Shown: positions 22,465 through 35,889 of the stretch, in pieces
Layout: each line of letters begins with the position of its first letter
Position numbering within the stretch: position 1 is the stretch's first letter
DNA from: Gnetum montanum
Taxonomy: Eukaryota; Streptophyta; Gnetopsida; Gnetales; Gnetaceae
Direction of reading: 5' to 3'
DNA length: 64,000 bases
NCBI GenBank assembly: GCA_015680685.1
Contig: MNCI01005202.1
Location: 71,031-135,030 of the forward strand
The notes under the pieces: generated by a model
What the model was told of the DNA's origin: nothing
Database searches by the model: none
What the model saw: only the letters and a program-made list of their open reading frames with translations
Position numbers and translations under genes: made by a program

Positions 22465-22482
22465 TCCTTGGAAATGACACCA
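22465..22482 (-). other. RT3 primer binding site (tRNA-Asp type, decayed)
   Basis: Plus-strand TCCTTGGAAATGACACCA, one base from the LTR. The tRNA-Asp 3' end as I know it is TCCCCGGCAACGGCGCCA; 12 of 18 bases agree, and five of the six differences are C-to-T or G-to-A. Confidence 0.7.
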
Positions 22483-22483
22483 A

Positions 22484-23382
22484 TGATGAGTGGTTGGATA
22501 TTCCAACACTCTACCATATAAGTAATGAGTGTACATGTGTGACTTGATTGTAATCCATGGATGACTAATGTAAATGCACTAGTAGTTGAGGTTTAATTCG
22601 TGATCATTATCATCTCACTTTGAGTTAGTGAAGTGCAAGTTGTATGGTTTAACTCTTGGTAAGGCATATGATAGGTTGATGTTGTTGGCTCAAACTAAGG
22701 CTAAGCATGAACATGGTTGAAATAGAGTAATAGAATCTATGCCTAAGTGCAATAAAAGTAAAGAGACTATTCTAGCCTGTATGCAATAAGTATTCTTTCC
22801 TAGTATACCACTCATGTCTTAGGCTCATATAATCAACACTAGGATTACCAAGTGAATCCATTACTAAGAAAATAAAGCAAACTCACTATTGGGTTACCAA
22901 ATGATTATACTACACACTCAAAACTAGTTGTACTTGTGTCACCTTACTAAAAGATGTCAATAAAGTAAAGTGCTTAGAAAAAGTAAAGGACTTAATCAAA
23001 GTAAACTTTGCTACAAAGTAAAAATTAAACTAAGAAAAATGAATTGAGTAAAGGGAAAGTAAACTAAGTAGAATGTTATTATGATGAAAAATAATATCAA
23101 TCTTTATTTTCAATCATGAACTATGCCCAAGAACAATTTAGTCAAACAAAGATTCCATACAACCATTTAACACCACACTAGAAGCATTTGCTATATCACT
23201 AAGTGTAAAATCATGAAAACAAACTACATGAAATTGCCTAAGTGTTGAACCAAATTTGTTCATTTGACACAATGCTCTAGAACCCACTACATTGTATCTA
23301 TAATGACATAATTAGGGCTACGATATTGTAGATACAATATCATAAATAAGATATCACATTGTCAACTTAAATGATTTTATCA
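22484..23382 (-). repeat. RT3 5' LTR
   Basis: Plus-strand start TGATGAGTGGTTGG, directly right of the primer site; end probably ATTTTATCA at 23382. Diverged from the RT5 LTR but the same in design, including GATATT/GATATC words near the distal end (about 23312-23365). Right edge is less certain than the left. No partner LTR remains. Confidence 0.65.
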
Positions 23383-23869
23383 ATTGTGGATCATGAAACA
23401 TAGTGCAAGGCCTTCTGTAGTTTCATATTATCAAATAATTACATAAGAATAACCTTGAAAGAGTGAATAAGAGCTTACTCGATCAATAGCTCTTAGACCT
23501 ACTACACAAAAACACCATAACAGATTTGTTTTAGAGATCGAGTTAGCCTAGAGCTCTTTTAAAATGAGAATACTATTTTTAAGAGTTTATAAAAGTATAT
23601 TTTACCTTAGTATTTTAATATGAAATTTTCTTATAATGAATTTCATAAACTTAATGAAACCATTCTAGGGTTAATAATTTTTGTTTATCACATTTAAGAC
23701 TCAAGTGAACCATTTCAAGATTGCTAATTTTTTTACTTCATTGAAATCCTGACTTTATTCTAGAAAAATTAAGTTACATGCGTATTTTTCACCATTTCTT
23801 TACATGAGGATCTATTCTTGGTACCAATTAATTTTTCCCATGTTTTTATTATTCTTTCCTTATTTTTTA
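23383..23869. other. AT-rich spacer
   Basis: No coding or structural signal that I can support. Confidence 0.4.
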
Positions 23870-24990
23870 TTCTTTATATAATCTTAGCTTCAATTGTTGT
23901 TCTCCATGTCTTTTTTTAGTCTTCCTTTTGGTAGCTTTCTTAAATTATGATGTGGATAACTTTTTTGATAGGTTTTTGATAAGCTACCATCTAAAGACAT
24001 CATTCATTTCTATATTTTATTTAAAATAAAAGCTACTCCAAGCCTTATCTATTATCTACATTGTGTAATTAATTTCTTCTTGTAACATTAGCTATTCATA
24101 TTTTTGCTACATTGATTTTTTTATGCATCATTTTTACAATCCAACATTTAATACCATCTAAAATGGTAGGCTTGCTTATTATTTTGTAATTTTTTCTTTT
24201 AATTTTCTTGGGTTTCTTTTATTAAATAATACATTACTAGCCTCTTAATGTTGACCATCTTATCTCAATCACATTTCTTACATCTTTATCAATTTTATCA
24301 TTTGATTGGAACATTGATCCTAGGTAGTAGAACTATTTGCGATGAAGAAATGTTTAGCCTTGTATTGTTGATTCTACACTAAGTCTCCACTTTTCCATTT
24401 AAAAAGTGATATTTGATCAAGATATTTTCATGAACATAATATCATCTATAAATAACATACATGCAATGGATTTCATCTTGTATTTCAATAGTTAATTCAT
24501 TCATAACAATAATAAATAAGGTTGAGTGCAAACTCTTGCCATAAACTTACTATGACTAGAAAGCTAAATGTGATTTTAGAAACTATTCTAATTCTAATAG
24601 AAGCTACTTCATCCATGTTTTGAATTACTTTAAGATATTTTCTAGGAATATTTTTCATCCCTAAGACCCACCAAATAATATATAGGCACTCTATCATATG
24701 CTTTTTTCAACTCATAGAAGATTCTATGTAGGTTTTCTTTATTTTTTTAATTTCTTCATTAATTTTGATATCAAAAAATAGTCTTTATAGTAGTTATCCC
24801 TCATATAACTCCAAATTTACTTTTTAATGTTGGTTATTCAAGTGTGAGTATAACTAATAAGCTTGATTCTTCTATAATTTACATAACTTTGCACATCTTC
24901 TTTATTATTGTATATGGAACACCAATGCTTGTTATTTGATTTTTAAGCATGTATCCATTTTTCAAGCCCTTCTCTATGTTTGATTAGTTT
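23870..24990 (-). pseudogene. RTE-type LINE remnant (reverse transcriptase and C-terminal part)
   Basis: Minus-strand non-LTR retrotransposon RT, read with frameshifts. In order from 24990 down: VNYRRIKLISYT (family form TNYRGIKLMSH), ELKKAYDRVP (about 24690-24720), IIWWVLGMKNIPRKYLKVIQ, an LHQG-equivalent region with LNLIYYCYE, then the polymerase box ACMLFIDDIMFM at about 24435-24470, where both catalytic Asp are kept (family form MLFADDIVL). Further on: SNDKIDKDVRNVIEIRWST, a KLKGKFYK-like run and the tail (KKTWRTTIEAK) down to about 23870. The endonuclease and 5' part are absent, as usual for 5'-truncated LINEs. No poly-A tail was identified. Confidence 0.85.
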
Positions 24991-27900
24991 CTTGGGCTAT
25001 TGTGACTTCAATTTAAAAAATTTATGTAGCCTTAAAATAGTCAACTTGACTTATTAGGATAAATTGACCAAGCTTGGACTAATTTTTTATTAGTCGCGAT
25101 TGGGGTAACCTAATCAATAAGGTTGACATAGCTTAGTCCAAATTAAATTTTAATCAATCCCAATGATGTTAAATCCATTCTATCAAGTTGATCCAATTTG
25201 GGGGAAAATAAATTTTTAAAATCAAGGACCATGCATCATATTTAACTTGATTTGCCTCTCTCTCCTATATACTACCCTAATTTTCTTTATATGGTTGTCT
25301 TCAACTTCTCAATTATCTTGTGCTCTTATTTTTGGAGCTTGATTCTTTGCCTTTCCATACTCAAAATGACTAGGAAGACTTCAACTCATTGTGGCCCCTC
25401 CGCGACTAGTATGTGTAGTCATAATGCTTGGTGCAATGATTCACAAATATTTCAAAATTATTGCCAAGATGAAAAATGATTAAAGTTTAAAACTAGACCC
25501 CTTAAATTTGAAAAATTTATGGTTTCTTAATATTTAGTATGTGCTAGATGTTGAATTTTTCCTTGGAAAGTTAGATTAGGAGCATTTGTTGAAAATTATG
25601 GGCGTTACATTTCCTAGATTAGTTACAATGTTATATTAGAATATCTTTGTTATATGTATTCCTCTTATATAGTTTAAAAATTTTATTAGAACATAATATT
25701 TCTAAAAATTTTAATAATATAGCAAATATTCTTATAATTATTACTTTTTAAAAATTTATGTATATACAAAATCCTAGTCCCTTAGAGACTCTTATTAAAA
25801 AGAAGAAGATTAGCATAACCATTTAAAAATCTAATGTTTCTTGGGATATTGAGCTAAAAGTTTCTAAATTGAAACTTCATTTAAGGTAAGTACATAAGAT
25901 TTTAAGGATAAATATTCTCCTTTATAATGGTCACTATGATAATGTTTCAATTATGATGGTGTTATACTCACATATTTTACTCTCCTTTAGCAATTAAAGA
26001 CTTAGGTGCTTCATTGTTCCTACTTTACTTAGTTTAAACTTCCCCATTTTCCATGAGAGTTCAAACTAGTATGCATAAGATTTTACTATATTTTTAAAGT
26101 TTCTAATATTACTTCAAGACTAAGAGATCATAATCTTTCTTTAGCATTTCTTTGTCTTCTCATTGCACATCAATTTAGACATTTGTCTTGAGGTGACAAA
26201 CCTAATGATGATTACTATTAATCTTAGTATCATTGGCTCCTAAACCCTCTAAATGAGCTTTCTTAGCATTATCTTTAGCTTAAATGGACACTTCATTCAT
26301 TGCAATTAATGTCTATTGTAATAGTAAAATATCATCATTAGTATAACCTTCAAACAATTGTGTCAAAAGACTCATTAACATTCATGAATTATTCTTACCA
26401 TCAATTGGAAAGAGGCCATTAATCACGTAAAATTAGGATTGCTAATTTTAATTTCAAGATTCCCAACATGCTCTTGGATTATAAATACCTCACTTTCACA
26501 TTCATTCTAGGTTGAAATTTTCATTAACTTAGTTGCTATTGATGCAAAGTTGTTCTTCTACTTCTTTAGCGAACTATACATTGAATGAATTAAAAATTCT
26601 TTTTCCATTACAATGTTTAATAAGAAAAAACCATACATATGATAGATTTAAGAATACTTCATTCTTTCACTTGTTCCATATTATTTGTTACATACTATAT
26701 GACTTAAAAACCATCCTAAAATAGTGCCACCTAAAACTAGAAATGAAAAATTAAATCTTAACATTAGTTGAAGACATAGTGATTTCCTTACTTTGAAAGC
26801 ACATCTAAGTTTTATATCAATGTTAGTCCATGCCTTTTGCATCAAGCTTTAGTAGTCTTCAACCATACTTCATCAGGCCCATCTTGGGGCCCATCTATAC
26901 CATCATTAATGTTGATGTTTCTAGGTGATGTGACCTATCATCATTACCATTAACCCTACTTTAGTGCTTCAATACTATTATTAGCCTCACTCTTACTTTT
27001 AGTATTACTTTCATCATCAGACTTAGCATCAGTGTTAGATCTTGCATCTGTAAGAGTCATAGAGTTGTCATTTATGTTGTCTCAATAGCCTTAAACATTT
27101 ATTATTTTTCTAGTTGATTTTAAGTTTCATTTTTGAGATTGTTTGTTATCCTAAACCATCTTTTTACTCCTTGTGAGGACTATTGTGATCTCATACAAAT
27201 AATGCATTCTTTAATTTGTTGAAGGAAGAGGATGCTAATCCCTTCTAGAACTTTGATTCTTCTATCCTTTATGAATTCTCTATTTTCTTACATTGTCATT
27301 ATATTATTTCATTATAGTTCATATTTTTTCACTATTGTCAATCTCACATTTCATTGTTGTATATCCATCCCTTATTATTTTAGATCTTGGACAGTAGGTT
27401 AAGTCTGTGTTAGATCGGTAAGGTGTTTTCCTTTGGTATTTTTTATATTAAATCTTGTAGGAAGTCATTATTTAGAACATTCATGACCATGATTTAAGTG
27501 TTCTTACTCAGTAAGCAAAGGTATTATTTCATGTAGTTATTATAGAATAATTCTACAACACTTTTGACACTAGAAGAAGGGCCTATTAAATTTCTAGTGT
27601 ATTAACCTTGATTTAGAGTTAATAAGTATTTTCTCACTCTATTTTTATCTTCCATTAGATAATTTCATGTTTTTTTTTGAATCCCTATCCATTAGGAAGT
27701 AGTTAGAAGTTAATGTTGTTGTACATTGTTCATATCTTATTGAAAGCTTGTGGTCATTGATGATTAACATCACCATTACTATTACCATCATCATTAATGT
27801 AGTTAAGGTCACTTTGATTCTCAAATTTTATTGGTTGGTATATTTTATTTCTATTGGTACTATTTTTGCCTTTGAATGTGTAGAAAAAAAGTACTTAATA

Positions 27901-29160
27901 TAATCCATACTTCATGATGTCTAGATAAGGATTTCACTCATCTCAAAACTCTCAAGTTCATAGGTTGAGGAAGATGAAAAGGAATAATGCATACATGGGG
28001 CCTAATGTCTGTATATGATTAGAAGATTATTTGTATTAAATTGAGCTAAAATGAATAGCTAATTATGAGATAACTCATGGTCTTGAACCATTCTAGCTAA
28101 ACCTAAACCATCTTGTTGAGGTCAATGAAGTTGAGAATAGAGCCTTGGTAGAATATTTATTTATTACTGATGATATTCACCCCATGATTCAAGTGCATTA
28201 AAATGAAGTATTTGTATTGGATTTTCCACTAAATCCTTCCTACATCAATATTAACAAGGTGTTGAAACCACCTAATGATTAGCAGAGTACCAACGAAATG
28301 AACATTCACAATGAAGAAGAGGAAGAATAGCATATACTATTGACTTCAAGGACCATGTTGCAACATGTCATACATACATCTAGCTTTATAGTTTAGTGCA
28401 TTTATCTTTTTAACAAACTAAAATTCCTTCTTCCACTTTATTTTTGGTTGTTTCATTAGTGTCATCTATGTTCTAGTTTAGTTCTCTTATATTTACTTTA
28501 CCTCCTTTATATAGCTTGTTTCCTTAAATCAATATTGTAACTGAACCTCTTGTAAGCTTGGAAGCTCATTCATCTCTCAATCACTTTAATTCTTTAGAAA
28601 ATATTTTCAATTCATCTCATCTTCTTGCCTTTCATTTCCTCTTCACTTTCTATGACTCAATTTCATGCTCTAGCTCTAGCTTCATTTTTCTTAGTCTTTT
28701 TCTATAACTTGTACTACTTTTACCTAAACTTGTTCCTATTATTCTAACTCTCCTTTTAAGAACTTAAGCTACGTCAACTATTCCAAGCATTTCTAGGGTT
28801 CCTACATAGCTTATTTTTCTTATGCAAGATTTTACTACTTGCCTATAAGCTAGTGAAGATCAAGCACATAAAGTACCCACTGTGCATGATGGGAATTTAT
28901 TAAACTCTATGTTCCATCTACTTACTAATGCTATCACTCTCTTGGTTCCTTCTATTAAAGATTCTAAGTGTGTTTTTCTTCCCATCTTTAACAAAATATT
29001 TTGGGAAAATAAATTTCACAAACCATGTCATAATCTTCTAGAATGAATACATGTTGTTAGTCAAATTTCCTAACATTATGCTTAGAAGCTTCTCAAACTT
29101 CTTCTTGTTTATCAAAGAACTAGAATAGCATCCTTTCTTATTCAAAGCTTTAATCATATT
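24991..29160. other. Unclassified decayed DNA
   Basis: AT-rich with only short open frames. 26880-27060 read on the minus strand gives an acidic Ser/Asp-rich patch (SNTDAKSDDESNTKSKSEAN), and 28120-28330 on the plus strand gives an acidic stretch with stops (ALVEYLFITDDIHPM; NIHNEEEEE). Both could be scraps of retrotransposon ORFs, but no domain is recognisable. No RNA genes seen. Confidence 0.35.
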
Positions 29161-29850
29161 TGTAACACCCTTATTAATAATCTATAAAATATTATAAATA
29201 ACTAATAGAAATGCTAGAAAGCCCCAAAAATTTGAATTTAACCTTGATTTCTTAATTCAAGAAGTAGTTATAGAATAAACAAAAATTATCAATTAGAAGC
29301 ATAAATATAGTAAAACAATATAGTGTAACAAAATTTCTTACTCATATAATTAATTNACATCAAAATGCAAGAGTCACAACCACTCAAATGAGAAAGGTTA
29401 TTTTATTTTCTATTCATTGAGCATAAAGGTTTTGGGCCAAAAGTATTAGAATATAGGCTAGAAAAATAGTTTCTAATTAAATATTTAAAAATGTTTCCAA
29501 GTCCAAAAATATCAAAAAATTTCCAAAAAAATTCTAAAAAAAATCCAAATATTTTATATTTTATTCAAGAATCTCTAAAGGCTAGGTCTTGGTTACCCTC
29601 ACTGCAAAAGGAACATACTAATAGGTGTTGGAATAACCTTACTACTAACATTAGGTTATTCTATTAATATTTTAATGTTCAAAGATGTCACAAATTTTCT
29701 AATAAAAATAAAAATATTATATATTTTATCAAGCATCTTCGAAGGATAGATCTTTGTTACCCTCATAGCCAAAGAAATATAGTGATAGGTCTTATAATAA
29801 CCTTCCTACTAACATTAAATTATCCTTGTAATCCCAAATACGTCACTCAT
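29161..29850 (+). mobile_element. Possible LTR fragment beginning TGTAACACCC
   Basis: TGTAACACCCTTA at about 29166 is the usual opening of many plant Ty3/gypsy chromovirus LTRs. The following 0.7 kb is noncoding, with one N at 29356 and the tandem duplication at 29548-29845. No second LTR, primer site or polyprotein was found nearby, so the assignment rests on the opening string alone. Confidence 0.3.
29548..29845. repeat. Diverged tandem duplication, period about 164 bp
   Basis: TAGGTCTTGGTTACCCTC at 29583 and TAGATCTTTGTTACCCTC at 29747 anchor two copies. Matching flanks are ATTTTATTCAAGAATCT/ATTTTATCAAGCATCT and CTACTAACATTA in each. Clearly diverged, hence old. Confidence 0.8.
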
Positions 29851-32800
29851 GGTGGGATCCTGACAATAGCCTCACTACTAATATCCTTAATGACTAAGGC
29901 ACATGTATCATCAACAACATAGTTCTTAACTATGCTTCACTACACAACACTAGAGTCAACTACTTAGTGTCATGGTATTGGCTGGTTTCCCAGACTTACA
30001 CAAACTTATGAATCAAAATCTAAGGTATTGAATCTATCCAAAACCTTCCCATAGGGTAGGTCATGTTAAGGAACACTCCACCACTACATGCAAATGGGAG
30101 CATCTAAAAGATTGATGGGTTCCACCACCAACTAAGCAAACTGGATCACATATATATTATTTTCTATATTTCAAATCTAAAAATTTTCCAAAATATCCAA
30201 AAATCTATAATAGCCAAAATTCCACAAAAATTCTTGCATAATTTTGTTTATATCACAGCTAATCCAAATTAATCATAAAATATTTAAGAAAAAAGTTCAT
30301 TAAAATTCCCACATAATCCAAAAATTCATTAAAATATCAAAAATAATTTAGAAAAAATTACAATACCAATTTCTATACAAAAATAAGCACAAACTAACAA
30401 AAATTCAATAGATTCTTAGCATAATAATTAAAATCATAAGGGAATAATGAAGAACTAGGATGCAAATAGAAAGTATATAAAATCCATAACAAAGTAGTGT
30501 AGCTATATAGAAAGGAAAATAAGATTAAATTTTTTACAATGTTGTAGGACCTTTTAAAATCTTCTTATTGGCTTTTTTCCCATCTATAACATCTTAAATA
30601 TATTTTTACTTTACCCTAGATTAATTTGCTAGAAACCTTTCATGAATCAAAACAAGATGTACCAAAGGCCAAAATCTATTTATAAGCAAAAGAATCACAT
30701 GCAATACAACACATAGCCTTGATACATATTCACAGATGGAAGAAATTAGGTTGAAATTAACTTTAGAATGAAGAAATTGGATGGAAAATGGTTTTGGTAT
30801 GAAAAAAAAAACATAGAGCATGAACGAGTTTCTCTTTTTGAAATAAAAAATTTTGAAAGCATAGGGAAGAGAGAGGTGGTGAAAAATATATGTAACATAC
30901 ATATGTTATATATGACATGTTTATTTAACATACTTTTCTTTTTATCTTTTATAAACCATCATTCATTCACACATGATGCAACTAACTTACTTATTCTAAA
31001 TTTTATTTTAAATTTAATTTTTTTATCATAAATGTTTCCATAAGTTCTTTTCGTCATTTTCTCTTTCCACTAATACTTCTAAAGCACAAGGCCTCATAAC
31101 AGGAATATCAAAATCCTAAATCAAATTTCACTTGAACCTATAGGATCCTTATCAAATACACTACCCAACTATATGTCAAAATCATAATTGAGCATCACTA
31201 ATCATAGTTGCATAGTTCAAATATTAGAAATTTTGTGGTATTTTTAGCAAACTAAAATTATAATATCTTTAGAACCATAACTTTTATTATAGTGAACTAA
31301 GGGTCAAAACTAACATATTTGAACATATCAAACACAGTAGTAAATTTAGATTCTCAATAGGACATCACCCTAAGGTACTTCCTTAAAAAAGTTGATTTAT
31401 GTGATATTTAATTATAATTAAAAATAACCTCTAAATTCTAGTTTAATGAAAAATGATGATAGAGGTTATGGGCTAGGTAGGGTTAGAGTCCAAAATGTTC
31501 CATGAACAAAGTATTATATAATCACATGTCTATTATAAGAATAAAATGTTTATAATAAAAAATAAAATATGTATAATTGAGTGTACATAAAGAATAAAAT
31601 ATGCATAGCCAAATACTTCTAAAAGTATGATAACTAATAGAAAGAAAAACTTCGAGGGATAATTGGATTTCAACATTTAATCATAAAATATACACAAGAT
31701 ATATGGGTAAGCTCTAATAGTTGTAAAAGTAAAGGATACAAAAATTTAACAAAATATTTTAACAAGTAGATTATATTCACTTATGTAGGACAATAACAAC
31801 AACAACAATAATAGCAATAACCATAATAATATAATCCTATTATTTAGTCAATAAAAATAAAACCAACATATTGAAACACATTTAACAACATTAAAAAATT
31901 AATTACATGCACTAAATTAAATAATTAAACTTATAAAAACTTTTATGTTGTGACAACATGTCTAGAGTAACTCTTCATAACCTTTGTCGAAAGGTTCAAG
32001 TATAATATCATGTAATACGCTAAACTCAAAATAGAACTAAGGGGAAAATAGCTAATGGAAAGTGATACAACAAATACGAAAAATGGAAACAAACATGACA
32101 TGGACCAAAATAATATTAAAATAAACTAAACAAAAATTTTCAAAAATGATAAAATATTATAACATCATCATAATCCTTGAAACTCATCAACATAAACTAG
32201 ACATTTCAAGTTTACAATTCTAAATACATATATCAACCCTTAGGTCATCTAAATATAAGATAATAGTAAGAAAATTTTAAGATTCTTCTAAGTACATAAA
32301 AAATATCTTCTATGGCTAAAACTTTCTATACTTACGACCTCCAACACTAGTTAAGACATTTGAAAATATTAAGAAGGGGATCGATCCAACAAGACTGGGT
32401 AGGAAAATATTATAAAAACTCCATGTTCAATTTGTAGCAAGGGAACATGAATTGGAATAGCACAATATTGAAGACTATACCAACATAACTAGTCAGCTTT
32501 GTGCACTCTACTACTCCTCATTTCTCCTACCTTTGCTCTCTTCTCACTACTACATTGTGTCCACAGAAACTAGTAACAAACATAGGATAATCATTAGGAC
32601 CTTTTGCTATCTTTGGTAGTTAGTCTTTAAGTTCTTTCTTCATCTTATGTGTTACCACTATTAGGACTATTCACTATATGAGATCCTTCAATCATTAAGC
32701 CTATTCTCCATTTAGGTTCTACTTGCTCATTGAAATTAGCCCTACTTAGACACCGAACTAGTTATGAGAAAGAGAGACCTAAACTAGTAAAGAACAACCT

Positions 32801-33052
32801 ATAGGAAATATTTGTGACTACTTATACTTTCTTATTACTTCATTGCTCACCAATAACCACTTAAGGCTTATCAAAAACCCTTAGACCAAACCAAGAAATA
32901 TGAGAAAGGAAAAAAATTATAAAATTACTTAGAATTGTAGATCTAGGCCTAATAATCGACATGTTCAAATCATATCACTTTAACCACAAAGATCTAATTT
33001 ATAAGTAATGCTTATAATATAACCCTACCTAGAAATCTCAATACCCTACATA
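29851..33052. other. AT-rich noncoding DNA
   Basis: No coding frame with any motif. 30621-31031 holds overlapping short open frames on both strands that look like chance in AT-rich DNA. A short (AAC/AAT)n run sits at 31791-31830. Confidence 0.4.
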
Positions 33053-33057
33053 CCATG
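33053..33057. repeat. RT5 target site duplication, left copy
   Basis: CCATG next to the RT5 LTR start; matching CCATG at 42994-42998. Confidence 0.8.
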
Positions 33058-33879
33058 TGATGAGTGGCAAGTTACCCCTACACTCAACCATATGAATATG
33101 AGCATCTAATGCGCGATCCGGTTGAACTCCAAGGACTAAGTGCTTACCCACCTTAATGGAACACTCAGGGTTAATCAATTGTTGTCTTCCCAAACTTACT
33201 TGTATTGTCATGGTTGTATGGTTAAGTAAGCTTGAGGTATATGATTTTTATAGCTTTTTTCTTTTTATGTCTTTTGCTAATAAAGGAGAGGGAGAGAGAA
33301 CTAAGTGGCTAATTTATCTCAACTATTCATTAACTAGTTTCTAATTGTTCCTAACACCAGTATCCATTCCTACTTGCCGTACGCATCCTGAACAAGTGCA
33401 ACACTACTGGGATTACCAAATGCTAATCATTACTGGGTTACCAAGCACTACACGCATGCTCGAAGCAGACATATTGAGTGTACTTAACTAAGAGGATCGA
33501 ATGTTGAGAAAGAGATTAATTAACTAGGAAAGCATTAAACATTCAACAACAATTAATTACTAATTAGCTTAATATGTATGCTGCAAGGTTTATCATAAAG
33601 TTCATCTTTATTGCCATACACAAATGTGTGCTTAGGTATAAATTTCTCAAATAAAGATTCGTTCACTCTATGACTCCTACTACAGGCACACAAAAATTAC
33701 TCTAACTTTGGACTAACAAACCTGCAAGAGTTTGGCTAAGGGTCTAAGTCTTACTACTTGAAACAAAGGGTGCAACCTCTTATTTATAAAAGATGAGGCA
33801 GGACACGATATCGTGTACGCGATATTGTGTGGTGGATGCGATATCACGTATATTGCATACAGAATATCACGGCTCATCA
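33058..33879 (-). repeat. RT5 3' LTR (822 bp)
   Basis: Begins TGATGAGTGGC and ends GGCTCATCA on the plus strand. Minus-strand TATA-like box at 33781-33790. The palindrome cluster 33802-33878 includes the perfect 14-base palindrome ACACGATATCGTGT at 33803-33816. It has about 23 bases more in this cluster than the 5' LTR. Confidence 0.92.
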
Positions 33880-33890
33880 TACCCCCATGA
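33880..33890 (-). other. RT5 polypurine tract
   Basis: Minus-strand CATGGGGGTA directly before the 3' LTR start TGATGAGCCG. RT6 and RT8 have related tracts at the same place (CATGAGGGTA and TTAGGGTA); RT7 has GTTGTGGGGGTG. Confidence 0.8.
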
Positions 33891-35889
33891 CTGAATGAAA
33901 ACTTGTCCTCAAGTTCCTTACAAAATATTGGGAAGGTATGAGGTTATTGACTTGAATGACACTAATGATGAATGGGGTGACATGTGAATGGATCAACATT
34001 ACAATACATGGTAGCATTAGTGTTCATGACCACAAGAGTGAATACTATACACATTTGACATCCAGGCTTATTTGGCAGCTGAGAGAGAAGAGAGAGAGAG
34101 AAAAGGAGAAGATGTGTTGCTGCCGACGCCAAGATTGCGGCTTTCTTTGTCTATCCATAAGTGCACCATCAATCTTGTTCCTTGCACAACTGTTCTAGTA
34201 CCAGTCCATCTTGAGTGTTTCCTCCAGGTCCAGTCCATTGCTGTATGATTTTCATCTACACACACAACACAGTCACATATGAGCAAGGATAAGTAAGTCA
34301 CAATACAGTTGATACCTTGCATCGGTGTAAGGTCCATTGGCTAAGTTGTGATATGGCTGATACGGATTCTAAAGATATAACACCGATGACTACCTAAGGT
34401 GTAGGGGTTAGGAAAAATTGAAAAAATTAGACCAAGGCCCCCATGACTAAGAGCAATCCTCCGGTAGCAATAGAATGGAAAAAGATAAGGAATAAGAAAG
34501 ATGGAGAAAAAGAAACAATGAAAAAACTGATAAAATGGATGTTAGAAGTGAGAATGAACAAAACAAATGTTGATTGTGGAAATGTTTAAGGGAAAGAAGT
34601 TAACTGATGTACCAAATAGGAATGCTAGTGGGTCCTCCCCAAAGCAGGCTCATGCCTTTTATGCCCTGACAAATCCACATTCAAAGAGTCCGTAGGCTCT
34701 AAAAATGTCATTTGGGAGCAAGAGTTAAAGATTTAACCCCAAGAATTCACCAAAGAGAAAACAATGCATCACCAAAAATATATACTACTAATACAACTAG
34801 CAATGAGGTGGAAAATGGAGAAAGAATGATGGGAAGTAGAGAATGGAATGGAGTCCCAAGAGCAAGGTGGTGTACAGTCCCTTTTGTATCTATGGTTAAT
34901 GTAACTAAGTAGATCTCATTGCAAATATAGCCTAAAACAATCCATATCTAGTGACTTCGCATTAATACACTTGGCCAATCCATCCACTTGAAGTAACAAG
35001 AATGCTTCTGCCAAAGAGTCACCACCATTCTGAGAAAACAAGAAAGGGGAAAGTAGGAAGCGAGAAAGGGCCTTAGTTAGAGGGAACATGTTTATTTAGT
35101 TCCATAACCCGTGCATGTAGCCTAGATGATTATTGTGTCTAAGGGGTGTGCTTTGAATTCTTACTATTTTGTTGTTTGTTTTTTCTGTGATAGCGACACC
35201 ATGCAAAGACTTATTTTTATTAGCTCAGCTTCCAGAAAATGGAGTAGCATCAGAATGGTAAGGAAAACTCAAGAAGAAAACATCCAAGCACCCAAGAGAA
35301 TGGCCAGCACAAATGCATCAAATCCCCTTGAAGTCACACCCTTTTCAGTTCTTGAGTCCTTCCTCAGTTTGAGAAATGCCCAGTCACCAATTCGTTAATA
35401 GTTTTATTGTTATGAAAGGGACCGTACGATTCCAAGCCAAGAGAGACCATAGAAATTCATGAATGCATGGGTGACGTGGACTTATTGCCTATTATATCAA
35501 AAGAACCATACCTTAGTATCAACATTATAACTCAAAGGTAAAAACCAAACATTAGCAATCAATGGAATACAGTTCATACCACCATTAGGAGCACTTATTA
35601 GGTGACGAACCTATCAAAACAAACAAAGAAAAAAACAAGAACAAAAAATAAATAAAAATAAAAACAAGAACAAAAATAAAAATAAGCAAAACAAACAATC
35701 ACACAAAGAAATGAAAAAGTATAAATGATGTTGCAAAACAAAAATAATAAAAGTTAAAGAAATTTGTAAAACAAAAATGTGTAAAATAGAAACTTAAAAA
35801 GGAACTGGGGGCCTTAATTGGTTAGCAGAGGTGGCCATCTCCCCCATGACTGAGTTGAAAGGGAGAGATCCGAAATAGTGAGTAGGGTC
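33891..35889 (-). other. RT5 3' untranslated region
   Basis: About 2 kb between integrase and the 3' LTR. No env-like frame: the short open frames at 33956-35398 lie mostly on the wrong strand and lack signal peptide or motif support. 35600-35760 is A-rich low-complexity sequence (AAACAAGAACAAAAATAAAA). Homologous sequence in RT8 (55805-57970) shows that the long UTR is a family trait, though RT8 has a local triplication. Confidence 0.7.

Larger units (their letters stand above)
10147..23382 (-). mobile_element. RT3, Athila/Tat-like Ty3/gypsy element split by RT4
   Basis: Minus-strand element in two pieces, 10147-12565 (pol) and 19200-23382 (protease, gag, primer site, 5' LTR). The pieces join perfectly when RT4 is removed: in RT5 the homologous sequence reads ACTAGGTGTCTTCTTGT and then CATGTGGTTGCTACATACAGG, and here ACTAGATGTCTTCTTGT lies left of RT4 and TAAGTAGTTGTTGCATACAGG right of it. 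The 3' end (rest of integrase, 3' LTR) is missing, as homology stops inside integrase next to RT2. It is the most decayed of the RT3/RT5/RT8 group, judged from stops, primer-site changes and lost catalytic residues. Confidence 0.85.

Noticed and set aside
30621-31031. Overlapping open frames of 61 to 93 codons on both strands
   Set aside because: AT-rich DNA with no motif, no homology visible within the window, and three frames open at once, as expected by chance.
33156-33344. 62-codon open frame, nearly identical to one at 42293-42481
   Set aside because: Both lie in the two RT5 LTRs, on the strand opposite to the element. Their similarity comes from the LTR pair, not from coding constraint.
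33891-35889. env-like gene in the RT5 3' region
   Set aside because: No sense-strand frame of length, no signal peptide, no membrane segment pattern; frames seen are short and mostly antisense.
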